Shown: positions 8,237 to 18,190, counted from the stretch's first letter. The stretch is 64,000 nt of DNA from Bacillus sp. FJAT-50079 (GCF_018343515.1 NZ_JAGYPD010000002.1:372001-436000); one strand, 5' to 3'. Translations and numbers: made by a program. Notes: generated by a model from the sequence alone, not told the origin.

Positions 8237-9481
8237 TTACACCTCAATCTTATCTTTCATATCCAATTCTTCTTGAAGCCCAAACACATCGTGAAGAGCA
8301 TTTACTGCACCTACTAATTCATCTCCGCGCACGAGAACCCATATCGTCGTATGGCTATCGGCGGATTGTAATATGCGGATATCTTGACTAGATAAGGCAG
8401 TAACAATCTTGGATGTAACGCCCGGAACACCAGAAATCCCCGCTCCTACAACCGAAACCTTTGCACAATTTTTCTCTACTTGCGGCTCATAACCCCGTTT
8501 TTTCAACACTTCTATTGCGCGATCGGACGCTGTTTCTGAAACTGTGTAAATAACACCGTTTGGAGAAATGTTAATAAAGTCAACGCTAATATTTTCAGTA
8601 GCCATCGCTTTAAATACTTCGGTTTGAAGATTGTATTCTCCTTCTTTTGCCATTACTTTAATTTGAGAAACATTTGGAACGTAGGCGATTCCCGTAACGA
8701 GGCGCTCGCGGATGCTCACTACTTCATTTTGATTTTCCTTCGAAGTAACCAATGTACCAGGTGAATCCGAATAAGTCGAGCGAATTCTCATCGGTATATT
8801 CGCTTGCATCGCAATTTCTACCGCGCGCGGATGAATCACTTTTGCTCCTTGATACGCCATATTCGAAACTTCGTTATACGTCACGACGCTAAGCGGCCTT
8901 GCATTGTTGACGATCCGCGGATCAGCTGTCATCATCCCATTCACATCCGTAAAGATATCGATAGAATCCGCTTTTAATGCCGCTCCTAAAGCGGCTGCTG
9001 TTGTATCACTTCCACCTCTTCCAATCGTCGTCACATCTCCGTTTTTAGCCGCTCCCTGGAAGCCAGCAACAACGATCGCATCGTTGGAAGCAAGTTCGTT
9101 TAATAAGCGAGAACATTTCATTTCCAGTATTTTCGCGTTCGTATGGTCATCATTCGTTAAAAAGCCAGCCTGTGCTCCGGTCATAGCCGAAGCACAAACC
9201 CCTTGTTCATTTAACGATTGTGCAAAAACAACCGATGAAATAATTTCTCCGCAAGATAATAGCATATCTTGCTCTCGTTTATTTAAACGCGTATGTTCTC
9301 CACCTATTAACGATAATAACGTATCAGTCGCATAAGGGTCTCCCTTTCTTCCCATTGCAGAGACAACAACAACGACTTTATATCCTTCATCAATCGCCCT
9401 TTTTATGTGGTTTATTGCATGGTGGCGGGTTTCTTGGCTTTGTACAGATGTCCCGCCGAATTTTTGGACGATTACTTTCAT
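8237..9481 (-). CDS. dapG: Aspartate kinase I (diaminopimelate-sensitive type)
   Basis: Phosphorylates aspartate at the entry of the aspartate-family pathway. The 414-residue protein starts MKVIVQKFGGTSV (kinase motif) and contains GRGGSDTTA, followed by two ACT-type regulatory regions in the last 130 residues (from about SQIKVMAKEG). The length and the position between asd and dapA match DapG (aspartokinase I) of B. subtilis, which is inhibited by meso-diaminopimelate; the inhibition is known for the family, not seen here. Confidence 0.94.
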   Translation of the reverse strand: MKVIVQKFGGTSVQSQETRHHAINHIKRAIDEGYKVVVVVSAMGRKGDPYATDTLLSLIGGEHTRLNKREQDMLLSCGEIISSVVFAQSLNEQGVCASAMTGAQAGFLTNDDHTNAKILEMKCSRLLNELASNDAIVVAGFQGAAKNGDVTTIGRGGSDTTAAALGAALKADSIDIFTDVNGMMTADPRIVNNARPLSVVTYNEVSNMAYQGAKVIHPRAVEIAMQANIPMRIRSTYSDSPGTLVTSKENQNEVVSIRERLVTGIAYVPNVSQIKVMAKEGEYNLQTEVFKAMATENISVDFINISPNGVIYTVSETASDRAIEVLKKRGYEPQVEKNCAKVSVVGAGISGVPGVTSKIVTALSSQDIRILQSADSHTTIWVLVRGDELVGAVNALHDVFGLQEELDMKDKIEV

Positions 9482-9509
9482 CTTAACACCCCATCTACCA
9501 TTAGCGATT

Positions 9510-10565
9510 CTACTTTGCAGTAACGACTCCTAATTTAACTAAGCTTTCTGCAATTTGGATTGTATTAAGTGCGGCACCCTTAATTAAATTATCAGAAACG
9601 ATCCACATATGGAAGCCATTTTTTTCATCTAAGTCATTTCTAATTCTTCCGACAAATACATCGTCTTTGCCCTGTGCCATCGCCGGCATTGGATACACTT
9701 GATTTTTCGGATCATCTTGAAGCGTAATTCCAGGCGCTTCTGCTAAAACGTTTTGGATTTGAGCAACATCAATGTCTTCGCGATCGACTTCAATATATAG
9801 CGATTCCGAATGACCTGTCTCTACTGGGAGACGCACACATGTTGCGGCTACCTTTAATTCAGGCATTTCCATAATTTTTTTCGTTTCATTGATCATTTTC
9901 ATTTCTTCTAATGTATAGCCATTATCCGCAAATTGGTCAATTTGTGGAATCACATTAAACGCAATTTGATAATGTTGATCCGCGCTTCCTACTGGTAAAA
10001 TTTCCGGCTGGAACGGTTGATCGTTTAAGATCGCGCTTGATTGCTCCTTCATTTCATTGATCGCTGCCGCCCCTGCACCAGAAACCGCTTGGTAAGTGGA
10101 AACGACAATTTTATTTAAGCCAAAGGATTGTCTAATTGGCTCTAATGCTGCAACCATTTGAATTGTTGAACAGTTCGGATTAGCAATGATTCCTTTATGG
10201 TCAAGAATGGCTTTTTCATTTACTTCAGGAACAACTAAAGGTACTTCAGGATCCATTCTAAATGCGCTTGTATTATCAATGACGATCGCTCCACGCTTTA
10301 CAGCTTCAGGCGCGAATTTCTCAGAGATACTTCCACCAGCACTAAATAGAGCAATTTCGACCCCTTCAAATGCTTCTGGTGTTGCTTCCTGAACGACGAT
10401 CGTTTCTCCCTTAAATGTAATTTCTGTACCTGCTGAACGTGCAGATGAGAGCAATGTTAATTTTCGGATTGGAAAATTTCTTTTTTCCAAAATCGTTAAA
10501 ATTTGTTGACCGACAGCTCCTGTCGCTCCCATTACAGCAAGATGATAGCCTTCTATTTTCGACAT
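9510..10565 (-). CDS. asd: Aspartate-semialdehyde dehydrogenase
   Basis: Reduces aspartyl phosphate to aspartate semialdehyde with NADPH. Seen: the nucleotide-binding GATGAVGQQ near the N-terminus, the catalytic cysteine in NPNCSTIQ near residue 130, the active-site histidine in RLPVETGHSESLY, and YQAVSGAGAAA. I chose ATG 10565 (351 residues, MSKIEGYHLAVMGATG) because GGAAGGGGAAAT precedes it; the upstream ATG at 10592 lacks a ribosome site and family proteins begin here. It lies 150 bases after dpaB and directly before dapG. Confidence 0.95.
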   Translation of the reverse strand: MSKIEGYHLAVMGATGAVGQQILTILEKRNFPIRKLTLLSSARSAGTEITFKGETIVVQEATPEAFEGVEIALFSAGGSISEKFAPEAVKRGAIVIDNTSAFRMDPEVPLVVPEVNEKAILDHKGIIANPNCSTIQMVAALEPIRQSFGLNKIVVSTYQAVSGAGAAAINEMKEQSSAILNDQPFQPEILPVGSADQHYQIAFNVIPQIDQFADNGYTLEEMKMINETKKIMEMPELKVAATCVRLPVETGHSESLYIEVDREDIDVAQIQNVLAEAPGITLQDDPKNQVYPMPAMAQGKDDVFVGRIRNDLDEKNGFHMWIVSDNLIKGAALNTIQIAESLVKLGVVTAK

Positions 10566-10715
10566 ATTTAATTTCCCCTTCCAACCAACCAATAGTACTC
10601 TTGTTGATAATTGAATTTCATTAATAATTCCTATTTTATCACATTTAGCAAGGCTATCGTTATTATTTTATTAAAAAGCTGATGTTTCCTCTATGAATAT
10701 TGAGTTTTTCTTTCC

Positions 10716-11312
10716 TTAATAGCGAAATTTCTCGATAATCACCGGCTGAAATTGCTTTCCTTCTAAAGCTGCGCTAATCGTTTCCGGGAGGTACGTCATT
10801 TGCGCAACCATCGAAGTCGGTTTTTTCTCGGGGTCATCTTGCCCAAATGGAATGAAATAAATATTTCTTGCTGCCATTAATCGCATTAAGTTCACACCAT
10901 TTAATCCAAGTGCATCATTAGTCGAAATCCCAAGTACGACTGGATTTCCATTTCGCAATGTCGCTTTCGTAGCCATTAAAACTGGAGAATCTGTTAACGC
11001 ATTAGCAAGCTTGCTCATTGAATTTCCTGTTAAGGGGGCAATGACCATGCAATCTAGCGGTTCTCTTGGACCGAGCGGCTCTGCTTCAACGATAGATGTG
11101 ATCGCTTTCCTGCCGGCTGCTTTCTCAATTTTTTCAAGCCAATCTGCACCATCGCCAAACTTTGTATCGGTCGTTCTTAATGTATATGTGACGACAGGAA
11201 CTAACTCAGCCCCCATCTGTAATAACTTCTCAATTTCAGGCATGACCGCATCATATGTGCAATGTGAACCCGTCAGTCCAAACCCGATTCTTTTTCCGGA
11301 TAAACTCATCAT
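10716..11312 (-). CDS. spoVFB: Dipicolinate synthase subunit B
   Basis: The flavoprotein-like subunit (DpaB) of dipicolinate synthase, which with DpaA converts dihydrodipicolinate to dipicolinate in the mother cell. The 198-residue protein starts MMSLSGKRIGFGLTGSHCTYD, the nucleotide-binding start of the family, and has the conserved MVIAPLTGNSMSKLANAL and the C-terminal FIPFGQDDPEKKPTSM. Its ATG overlaps the dpaA stop by four bases (ATGA), so the two subunits are likely translated together. Confidence 0.95.
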   Translation of the reverse strand: MMSLSGKRIGFGLTGSHCTYDAVMPEIEKLLQMGAELVPVVTYTLRTTDTKFGDGADWLEKIEKAAGRKAITSIVEAEPLGPREPLDCMVIAPLTGNSMSKLANALTDSPVLMATKATLRNGNPVVLGISTNDALGLNGVNLMRLMAARNIYFIPFGQDDPEKKPTSMVAQMTYLPETISAALEGKQFQPVIIEKFRY

Positions 11313-12208
11313 CCATTCTCCTTCCTTTGATCAAAATCATCTGATAGAAGCTGAGACAATACATTGGCAAGAATTTTCCCTGCTGATTTTGGTGCAACAA
11401 TTCCCGGTAAGCCAGGCGCAAGCAATGCCTTAATTCCTCTTCTTTCTGCATAGCGGAAATCTGTCCCCCCAGGCTTTGAAGCAAGATCGATAATAAGGGC
11501 GCGTGCTGGCATTTTCGCGATGACTCCCGCATCTAAAATGAGATGGGGAATTGTGTTTATACAAATATCGATATCTTTCACTTCTTCTCTTAATTGTTGA
11601 AGATGAAATGGATAAAGCCCCATTTCCGTTATACGTGCGAGGTGCTCGCTCTTCCTTGCTCCTACTTTCACCTTTGCCCCCAATAGAGAAAAAGTTCTCG
11701 CTACGGTCATCCCAACTCTTCCTAAACCGAGTACGGCTACCTTTGATTGATGAATCGTAATATCGGTATTTTGAATCGCCATCATAATTGTTCCCTCAAC
11801 CGTCGGGATCGAATTGTAAATAGCTACGTCATCTCTTTCAAATAATTGAATTAATTTACGTTCCGCTTTTTTGGAAATATCGTCTAAATAACGGTTGCTA
11901 ATCCCAGAATAAATTGTACAATGTGCAGGTAATTGCTGTAACATTTGCTCGGTTAAGACGATCTTTTCACTGGAAAATACCGCTTCTATTTCTCCATCAA
12001 GACTTGTTCCTGGGACAGGAAGGATAACAGCATCCATAATAGAAAAATCAATGTTTTTAATTTTTTCTTTCACTATACCTGGAATTGATTGATCTAATTG
12101 TTCAAAACCAATTAAATACAGCTTGGCATCTAGTTCAGATAATTTATTAATGATTTCTATTTGTCTTGCATCTCCGCCAAAAATTGCGATATTCATATCC
12201 GTCAACAT
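11309..12208 (-). CDS. spoVFA: Dipicolinate synthase subunit A
   Basis: The NAD(P)-dependent dehydrogenase-like subunit (DpaA) of dipicolinate synthase. It shows an N-terminal fold (NIAIFGGDARQIEI), then a second Rossmann motif VLGLGRVGMTVARTF near residue 160, and a conserved end (APGLPGIVAPKSAGKILANVL). I chose ATG 12208 (299 residues; B. subtilis has 297): AAGGTGAAAACATTG precedes it, while the ATG at 12229 has no ribosome site. A candidate mother-cell promoter lies upstream. This gene starts a pathway block that continues through dpaB, asd, dapG and dapA. Confidence 0.94.
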   Translation of the reverse strand: MLTDMNIAIFGGDARQIEIINKLSELDAKLYLIGFEQLDQSIPGIVKEKIKNIDFSIMDAVILPVPGTSLDGEIEAVFSSEKIVLTEQMLQQLPAHCTIYSGISNRYLDDISKKAERKLIQLFERDDVAIYNSIPTVEGTIMMAIQNTDITIHQSKVAVLGLGRVGMTVARTFSLLGAKVKVGARKSEHLARITEMGLYPFHLQQLREEVKDIDICINTIPHLILDAGVIAKMPARALIIDLASKPGGTDFRYAERRGIKALLAPGLPGIVAPKSAGKILANVLSQLLSDDFDQRKENG

Positions 12209-12252
12209 CAATGTTTTCACCTTCTTCATACATCGAAATACAATCGCATGAT

Positions 12253-12281
12253 CATTGTATGTTGGAGGGATTGGGCACGTG
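12253..12281 (-). promoter_or_regulatory. Candidate sigma-K promoter of the dipicolinate synthase operon
   Basis: On the minus strand CAC (12281-12279) is followed after 17 bases by CATACAATG (12261-12253). Sigma-K promoters have AC about 16-17 bases upstream of CATAnnnTA; the last two bases deviate here (TG for TA). The spoVF operon of B. subtilis is transcribed by sigma-K, so the position makes sense. It starts about 45 bases before the dpaA start codon. Confidence 0.4.
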
Positions 12282-12308
12282 AAACGGTCACGTTACTTTT
12301 ATTTAAGA

Positions 12309-12479
12309 AAAGCGCAAGCGACAGTTTAGCGACTTACAAACTGCGCCAATAGAATGTTGGTGCGTCGACGTTGCCACAGGACGTGGCGACACTCGACGAT
12401 CTTTAATAGGTAACACGGCGAAAAATGAGCCGATGTTGACTTATCGTACAGCTAGTCGCCGGGCGACTGGAGCTAGACA
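12309..12479. repeat. Dispersed intergenic repeat, family A, copy 2 (full length)
   Basis: On the minus strand it starts TGTCTAGCTCCAGTCGCC and ends CGCTTGCGCTTTTCTT. Inside are GTCGCCCGGCGAC, a palindrome, and the shared core with GCCACGTCCTGTGGC. Copy 1 at 474 matches the right-hand two thirds. The ends are not inverted repeats of each other and no target duplication is obvious, so it is unlike a typical MITE. It lies between ylmC and the dpaA promoter region. Confidence 0.75.
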
Positions 12480-12540
12480 AGAATAAACTACTTCAAAATG
12501 AAAACAACGAAAAATTTATGCATTCTTTTCTTTCAAAATA

Positions 12541-12565
12541 AAAAGAGCGACACAGTCGCTCTTTT
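12541..12565 (-). terminator. Terminator after ylmC
   Basis: AAAAGAGCGAC (12541-12551) and GTCGCTCTTTT (12555-12565) form an 11-base stem with a 3-base loop. On the minus strand the tail is TTTTTATTTTG. It begins just after the ylmC stop codon. Confidence 0.85.
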
Positions 12566-12568
12566 ACG

Positions 12569-12811
12569 TTATTTATTTTCCGGCACTTCCAAAATAATCA
12601 TATCGGTCCCAATCGTTCGTATAAAATGCCAAGGAACCTTTATTTCATCTGCTCCTTTTCGCATTCCCATCCATTTTCCTCTTGGAATAATTAGATGATT
12701 AATTTCCCCTGTACTCGAATTTATTTCCAAATCCGTTTGCCCTAGTATGCCGAGTCTCTCTGCTTTTCGGTAATCGACGATCTCCTTTCCCCCAAGCTCA
12801 CTTAAGCGCAT
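12569..12811 (-). CDS. ymxH: YlmC/YmxH family PRC-barrel sporulation protein
   Basis: An 80-residue protein consisting of one PRC-barrel domain, starting MRLSELGGKEIVDYRKAERLG and containing IIPRGKW. Family members are linked to sporulation; their molecular role is unknown. In B. subtilis ymxH lies between mlpA and spoVFA, the same position as here. ATG 12811 is preceded by AAAGGGGGAGCGAGG. A strong terminator follows at once. Confidence 0.85.
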   Translation of the reverse strand: MRLSELGGKEIVDYRKAERLGILGQTDLEINSSTGEINHLIIPRGKWMGMRKGADEIKVPWHFIRTIGTDMIILEVPENK

Positions 12812-13507
12812 CCTCGCTCCCCCTTTACATATACTACTTCATATATAAGGAGGGAAATCCGTTTTTAGAATCAAAAAACAATTTTTGAAAGAAAAAATGG
12901 GACGAGAAACGTGGGGTGCACTAAAAAAGTCCATAATTTTCGCTCCAATCAACTATGTTGATACGAGTTTTAACAAAGGCAAAGCGGGAATACGTAAGAA
13001 AGTGATGCTTTTTTCCAATAATCGTATCCATTTTAAATGCTGTCTGTAATAAAGACGGAATTAAAAGGGCTTATATGCATAAAGAGGAAATCAAATTTTA
13101 GGAGATTAAGTATTTAAAGATTCGTCTATGCTAGGATATAAAATTGAAGCCAAAAATAGTGAAACATAGACACGGATATATTATTGTGAAAATCACGGGA
13201 TTATTACGTATGGAAATGTAGAGGCAATCGTCATAATTAACTGTAAATATTAAGTGAATACTATAAAGGAACCTGTTTTTTCACATAAAAAGCGACCCAT
13301 CTTTCAACTTGAAAGATTAGAGTCGCCTTTTTTATCTACTACAATTTAAGCTTTTCGTTACCCTCGAAATATGCCATTTGAATATAAATATTGATCTACA
13401 TTACAGGCACTCCGCTTTTCGTTCTATTGATCGGGCTTACTAATAAACAACATACAGGCTGAGCGGAAAGGGTCAATTAAAAAAATCTGTACATTAGAGT
13501 AGAAAGA
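12812..13507. other. Gene-free stretch between mlpA and ymxH
   Basis: About 700 AT-rich bases with no convincing gene. The only clear structure is a bidirectional-looking hairpin at 13287-13333. Short plus-strand frames (for example one ending in a tyrosine-rich segment near 13190-13250) are interrupted by stops and I recognise nothing in them; a long-decayed gene is possible but unsupported. Confidence 0.6.
13287..13333. terminator. Hairpin terminator in the mlpA-ymxH gap, probably bidirectional
   Basis: AAAAAGCGAC (13287-13296) pairs with GTCGCcTTTTTT (13322-13333), and an inner stem ATCTTTC/GAAAGAT (13299-13305, 13311-13317) fills the centre. Both strands end in a T run, so it could end mlpA transcription on the minus strand or a lost plus-strand unit. 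Confidence 0.6.
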
Positions 13508-14740
13508 TTAACGAAGTGGCAAGCGGTTATCAGGTCCGATTAATGCCATTGTATAGTTATCCGTGAAAATTCGTTTCGTTAGACGATTCACACTATCAAT
13601 TGTTACTTTATCAATTTCTTCGACGATATCGTCAAGGGTGCGATGTTTACTAAGCAGCAATTCATTTTTCCCATTACGGCTCATTCGACTGCTCGTACTT
13701 TCCAAGCTTAACATTAGATTTCCTTTAATTTGTTCCTTACTATTTTTTAATTCTTTTGCTGTAATACCATCACGCTTTAAGACTGATAATGTATTGTTGA
13801 TTGTTTCACAAAGTTCATCCAATTGCTTTGCTCCTGTACCTCCGTAGATTGTTACTAAGCCGCTATCTTGAAAGGATGAATGATAGGAAAACACAGAATA
13901 AGCCAATCCTTTTTCCTCTCGCACTTCTTGGAACAAGCGTGATGACATGCTTCCTCCAAAAATATTATTCATAACAATCAAGTCATAGACATCATCATGG
14001 CCAATTGGCAATCCTTCAAATCCGATACAAATATGAGCTTGTTCTGTTTCTTTTTGCTTTGCTGTTTTATTCGGATGGAAAGCAGGTGAAACATTTGTCG
14101 CTTGATTTCTCCCTCTTTCGAAAGAGCCAAAAAGCGCGTCAATTTCATGAATGAACGATTCACTTATATTTCCAGCTACCGAAATGACGATATTTTCAGG
14201 TGTATACATTTGATGAACATAGTCCATTAATAAGTCACGATTAAATGTCGTTAATGTTTCTTCTGTCCCTAAAATCGGGAAGCCGAGCGGATGATTTTCA
14301 TATGCTGCTTGGCTTAATAAATCGTGGACAATATCATCTGGTGTATCCTCATACATTTTTATTTCTTCTAGTACGACATTTTTTTCTTTGTTCAACTCTT
14401 CTTGATCAAAGGTAGAGTGAAAAAACATATCTGCTAAAACATCTAATGCATATGAAGCATGATTATCTAATACTTTCGCATAATAACACGTATATTCTTT
14501 TGATGTGAAAGCATTCACTTGTCCCCCAATAGAATCGAATGCTTCGGCAATGTCTCTAGCGTTTCGAGTTTCTGTCCCTTTAAAGAACATATGCTCTATA
14601 AAGTGAGATATTCCGTTATTTTTTTCATTTTCGTCACGGGAGCCGATGCCTACCCAAATGCCGATTGCAACGGATCGCATCGTCGGAATTTCTTCTAATA
14701 CAACTCTTACTCCGTTTTGACATGTATATTTCTTGATCAT
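13508..14740 (-). CDS. mlpA: M16-family zinc peptidase (MlpA/YmxG)
   Basis: A 410-residue pitrilysin/insulinase-type metallopeptidase. The inverted zinc motif HFIEH is near residue 47, with the distal glutamate in the EKNVVLEEIKMYEDTPDD region. The second, non-catalytic half includes EVREEKGLAYSVFSYHSSF. In B. subtilis mlpA (ymxG) lies at this position, between ylxY and ymxH, and has been linked to regulation of extracellular proteases. ATG 14740 is preceded by AGGAGG a few bases upstream. Confidence 0.93.
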   Translation of the reverse strand: MIKKYTCQNGVRVVLEEIPTMRSVAIGIWVGIGSRDENEKNNGISHFIEHMFFKGTETRNARDIAEAFDSIGGQVNAFTSKEYTCYYAKVLDNHASYALDVLADMFFHSTFDQEELNKEKNVVLEEIKMYEDTPDDIVHDLLSQAAYENHPLGFPILGTEETLTTFNRDLLMDYVHQMYTPENIVISVAGNISESFIHEIDALFGSFERGRNQATNVSPAFHPNKTAKQKETEQAHICIGFEGLPIGHDDVYDLIVMNNIFGGSMSSRLFQEVREEKGLAYSVFSYHSSFQDSGLVTIYGGTGAKQLDELCETINNTLSVLKRDGITAKELKNSKEQIKGNLMLSLESTSSRMSRNGKNELLLSKHRTLDDIVEEIDKVTIDSVNRLTKRIFTDNYTMALIGPDNRLPLR

Positions 14741-14791
14741 TCCATTTCCTCCTGTTCATGGTGCAAAGAACATCTCTTATTCTAACTTAAA

Positions 14792-15772
14792 TTAATATGA
14801 ATGTGGTTCATCTTGTCGTTTCATCACTCGTTCTTCATCGAGTAATTTTGATACAGAACCGATTCGCAATTGTTTTGCTTTTAACGAAACAATTAATTCG
14901 TCTAGCGCCTTCGATGTTGGTTCTGTTGGATGCATTAAAATCATCGCCCCTGAATGAATTTTAGACATGACTCGCTGAATTAAAACATGGGGAGCAGGTT
15001 TTTGCCAGTCAATCGTATCAACAGTCCACATAATCGTACGCATTTGGAGCGAATGAGCAATTTCGACCGTTTTATTATTATATCCCCCACTCGGTGGACC
15101 GAACCATTCGACCTTCTTACCGGTGACCGCCTCAATCACCTCGTTCGTTTTGATTAATTCTTCCCTCACCTGCGCCTCACCAAGCTGTTCCATTTTTGGA
15201 TGACTATACGAATGGTTGCCAATTTCATGTCCGTGTTCCGCAATCATTTTAGCTAGATCTGGATTGTTTTTCACCCATCTACCTTCTAGAAAAAATGTTG
15301 CTTGTACACTATGTTTTTTCAATGTTGCAAGCATATCAGGGATATATTCATTACCCCAAGCAACATTGATTAAAAAACTAACCATCGGTTTCTCCTGATG
15401 TCCCCGAAAAATTGGCGCCGGGGGCAATTCTCGCAAGTGTACTGCGGGAGGGATCTGAATAAATACAAGCTTCCGTTCATCATATTGCTGATCTTTTTTC
15501 ATCATTTTATATGATGCCTCCACATCCACTTGTAAACCGTTGTATCCCGGCATTGCATACCAGACACGATCGATTTTTGCATCCTCCGGCGGGATATTGT
15601 ATTTTTCAGCAGCCTGCTCAATTTTATTTAATAGCTCATTCGGCTTATTATTTACATTCATTGCATTGTTTTTCAATCCAAGCATATACTTGTCCGTATA
15701 CGGATTAAAAACAGCCAATAATGATAGAATAACAACCAGAGTAATTCCTATCAAGTTTTTTGTATGATTCAT
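14792..15772 (-). CDS. ylxY: YlxY polysaccharide deacetylase-like protein
   Basis: A 326-residue exported or membrane-anchored protein: an N-terminal hydrophobic segment (LIGITLVVILSLLAVF), a spacer, then a NodB-type domain from about residue 130. The zinc histidines are present (HEIGNHSYSHP), as are ATFFLEGRW and FGPPSGGYN, but the usual TFDDG motif with the catalytic aspartate is replaced by LINVAWGNE. YlxY of B. subtilis has the same change, so activity is uncertain for the whole subfamily. It lies between pnp and mlpA. An 8-base hairpin at 15867-15893 is upstream. Confidence 0.88.
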   Translation of the reverse strand: MNHTKNLIGITLVVILSLLAVFNPYTDKYMLGLKNNAMNVNNKPNELLNKIEQAAEKYNIPPEDAKIDRVWYAMPGYNGLQVDVEASYKMMKKDQQYDERKLVFIQIPPAVHLRELPPAPIFRGHQEKPMVSFLINVAWGNEYIPDMLATLKKHSVQATFFLEGRWVKNNPDLAKMIAEHGHEIGNHSYSHPKMEQLGEAQVREELIKTNEVIEAVTGKKVEWFGPPSGGYNNKTVEIAHSLQMRTIMWTVDTIDWQKPAPHVLIQRVMSKIHSGAMILMHPTEPTSKALDELIVSLKAKQLRIGSVSKLLDEERVMKRQDEPHSY

Positions 15773-15910
15773 CCATCATCCCCCCTCAAACTAATGTATG
15801 CGGAAAGAGGAGAAAACTAGAACAAGATCATATGTACGCGTAAAAACGTTTAACCGTTTTTTATGTAACCGCTTTACTAATTGTGAAGCGGTTTCTGTAT
15901 ACAAAATAAG

Positions 15911-15952
15911 AAGGAACACACTCTAAAATCATATGAACCGAGTGTGTTCCTT
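15911..15952 (-). terminator. Terminator after pnp
   Basis: AAGGAACACACTC (15911-15923) and GAGTGTGTTCCTT (15940-15952) are perfect 13-base arms with a 16-base loop. The minus-strand tail is CTTATTTTGT. It lies 50 bases after the pnp stop. Confidence 0.8.
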
Positions 15953-16001
15953 TCATCAATCTTACTATTACGATGAATCCGGTGAGATTTCCTTATACTG
16001 T

Positions 16002-18119
16002 TTATTTCTGCTCTTTTTGTTCTTTTTGTTCCTTTAGAACAGCTTTTCTGGAAATATTCACTCTTCCTTGATTATCGATTTCAATTACTTTGACAAGAAG
16101 CTCGTCACCAATGGAGACTACATCCTCTACTTTGTTGACTCTTTCCTCAGCAAGTTGGGAAATATGAACAAGTCCATCTTTTCCAGGGAATAGCTCAACG
16201 AATGCACCAAATTTCTCGATTCGTTTTACTTTACCAAGATACATTTGTCCAACTTCAACTTCCCTTACAAGATCTTCGATGATTTTTTTCGCTTTTTCGT
16301 TCATCTCTTCATCTGCTGAAGCGATAAATACTTTACCATCTTGCTCAATATCGATTTTTACGCCTGTTTCCTCGATAATTTTATTAATTTGTTTACCGCT
16401 TGGTCCGATAACATCCCTAATTTTTTCAGGTTTAATATTCATTGTAAGGATTTTTGGTGCATATTCAGACAAGCGTTTTTCCGGCTCAGCAATCGTTTGA
16501 TTCATGGATTCAAGAATATGCATTCTTCCATGTTTCGCTTGCGCCATTGCTTCTTCAAGAATTTCACGTGATAATCCTTCGATTTTAATATCCATTTGCA
16601 ATGCGGTAATGCCGCTAGCTGTTCCAGCTACTTTGAAGTCCATATCACCTAAATGGTCTTCCATTCCTTGAATATCAGTTAAAATCGTATAATGCTCGTC
16701 CGATTTTACAAGCCCCATCGCAATTCCAGCAACTGGTGCTTTAATTGGCACACCTGCATCCATCATCGCAAGTGAACTTGCACAAATACTCGCTTGTGAA
16801 GATGAACCGTTCGATTCCAATACTTCCGAAACAAGGCGGATCGTGTACGGAAAATCAGTTTCACTTGGAATGACTGGCTCTAGCGCACGTTCTCCAAGTG
16901 CACCATGTCCAATTTCACGACGGCCTGGCGCACGAATCGGACCTGTTTCACCAACACTAAAATGAGGGAAATTATAATGATGCATAAATCGTTTTGACTC
17001 TTCAATTCCAAGTCCATCCAAAATTTGCACATCACCTAATGCCCCGAGCGTACAAATGCTAAGCACTTGCGTTTGACCGCGCGTAAATAACCCTGATCCA
17101 TGTGTTCTTGCTAATAAAGAAACATCTGATGAAAGTGGACGAATTTCCTCTGGTTTACGACCATCTGGGCGAACTTTTTCAACCGTAATGAGACGGCGAA
17201 CTTCCTCTTTAACAAGATTGTTTAAAATTTGTTTCACTTGTTTAATTCCATCATCATCCATGTCCTCGCGCTCAGAATAAGCAGCAATCACTTCAGCTTT
17301 TGCCGCTTCAATCGCATCTTCACGTGCATGTTTTTCTTCTACTTGAATCGCTTGGATGAGCTTTTCTTCACACATACCGCGAACTTCTGCTTCAAGCTCC
17401 GCGTCAACTTCATATAAACTAATTTCCATTTTTGTCTTGCCGACTTCTTGTACTACTTGCTCTTGGAACTCAATTAGTCGCTGAATCTCTTTATGCCCAA
17501 GCATAATTGCCTCAAGGATCGTTTCCTCGGACACTTCATTTGCTCCGGCTTCAACCATATTAATCGCATCTTTTGTACCAGCAACGATTAAATCAATATC
17601 ACTGTTTTCCATTTGTTCAACCGTCGGATTAATGATGAACTCTCCGTCCACTCTTCCAACAACGACACCCGCAATCGGGCCTTCAAACGGGATATCCGAA
17701 ATACTTAAAGCTAAAGATGAACCGAACATCGCAGCCATTTCAGATGAACAGTTTTGATCAACGCTCATAACGATGTTAATAACTTGAACGTCATTACGGA
17801 ATCCGTCAGCAAATAATGGGCGAATTGGACGGTCAATTAGACGGCTTGCCAAAATCGCTTTTTCACTCGGACGACCTTCCCTTTTGATGAAGCCGCCTGG
17901 TATTTTTCCAACCGCATATAAACGCTCTTCATAATTGACTGTTAACGGAAAGAAGTCAACTGCTTTTGCTTCTTTTGAGGCTGTAACAGCACTTAATACA
18001 GCTGTATCGCCATATCTTACGAGCACAGACCCATTTGCCTGCTTTGCTAGTTGATCCACTTCAACGGTTAAATTACGCCCCGCCCAATCAATGCTAAATA
18101 TTTTTTTCTCATGCTCCAT
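16002..18119 (-). CDS. pnp: Polynucleotide phosphorylase
   Basis: A phosphorolytic 3'-5' exoribonuclease, the main mRNA-degrading exonuclease in Bacillus. The 705-residue protein has two RNase PH domains ([37 protein letters not shown] and the active-site region of the second), then a KH domain ([20 protein letters not shown], near residue 565) and an S1 domain ([28 protein letters not shown]). It ends in a repeated EQKEQKEQK tail. ATG 18119 is preceded by GAGAGGG. It lies downstream of rpsO behind a terminator and a 280-base gap that carries nested inverted repeats. Confidence 0.97.
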   Translation of the reverse strand: MEHEKKIFSIDWAGRNLTVEVDQLAKQANGSVLVRYGDTAVLSAVTASKEAKAVDFFPLTVNYEERLYAVGKIPGGFIKREGRPSEKAILASRLIDRPIRPLFADGFRNDVQVINIVMSVDQNCSSEMAAMFGSSLALSISDIPFEGPIAGVVVGRVDGEFIINPTVEQMENSDIDLIVAGTKDAINMVEAGANEVSEETILEAIMLGHKEIQRLIEFQEQVVQEVGKTKMEISLYEVDAELEAEVRGMCEEKLIQAIQVEEKHAREDAIEAAKAEVIAAYSEREDMDDDGIKQVKQILNNLVKEEVRRLITVEKVRPDGRKPEEIRPLSSDVSLLARTHGSGLFTRGQTQVLSICTLGALGDVQILDGLGIEESKRFMHHYNFPHFSVGETGPIRAPGRREIGHGALGERALEPVIPSETDFPYTIRLVSEVLESNGSSSQASICASSLAMMDAGVPIKAPVAGIAMGLVKSDEHYTILTDIQGMEDHLGDMDFKVAGTASGITALQMDIKIEGLSREILEEAMAQAKHGRMHILESMNQTIAEPEKRLSEYAPKILTMNIKPEKIRDVIGPSGKQINKIIEETGVKIDIEQDGKVFIASADEEMNEKAKKIIEDLVREVEVGQMYLGKVKRIEKFGAFVELFPGKDGLVHISQLAEERVNKVEDVVSIGDELLVKVIEIDNQGRVNISRKAVLKEQKEQKEQK

Positions 18120-18190
18120 ACGTAAATACCCTCTCTTTCATGGACGAAAATTAAAAATCGTCTCATCTATATATTGTTCAAAAAAAGTAA

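Noticed and set aside
12900-13280. Possible lost gene on the plus strand in the mlpA-ymxH gap
   Set aside because: Short frames are broken by stops and show no recognisable family sequence; only the downstream hairpin hints at a former transcription unit.
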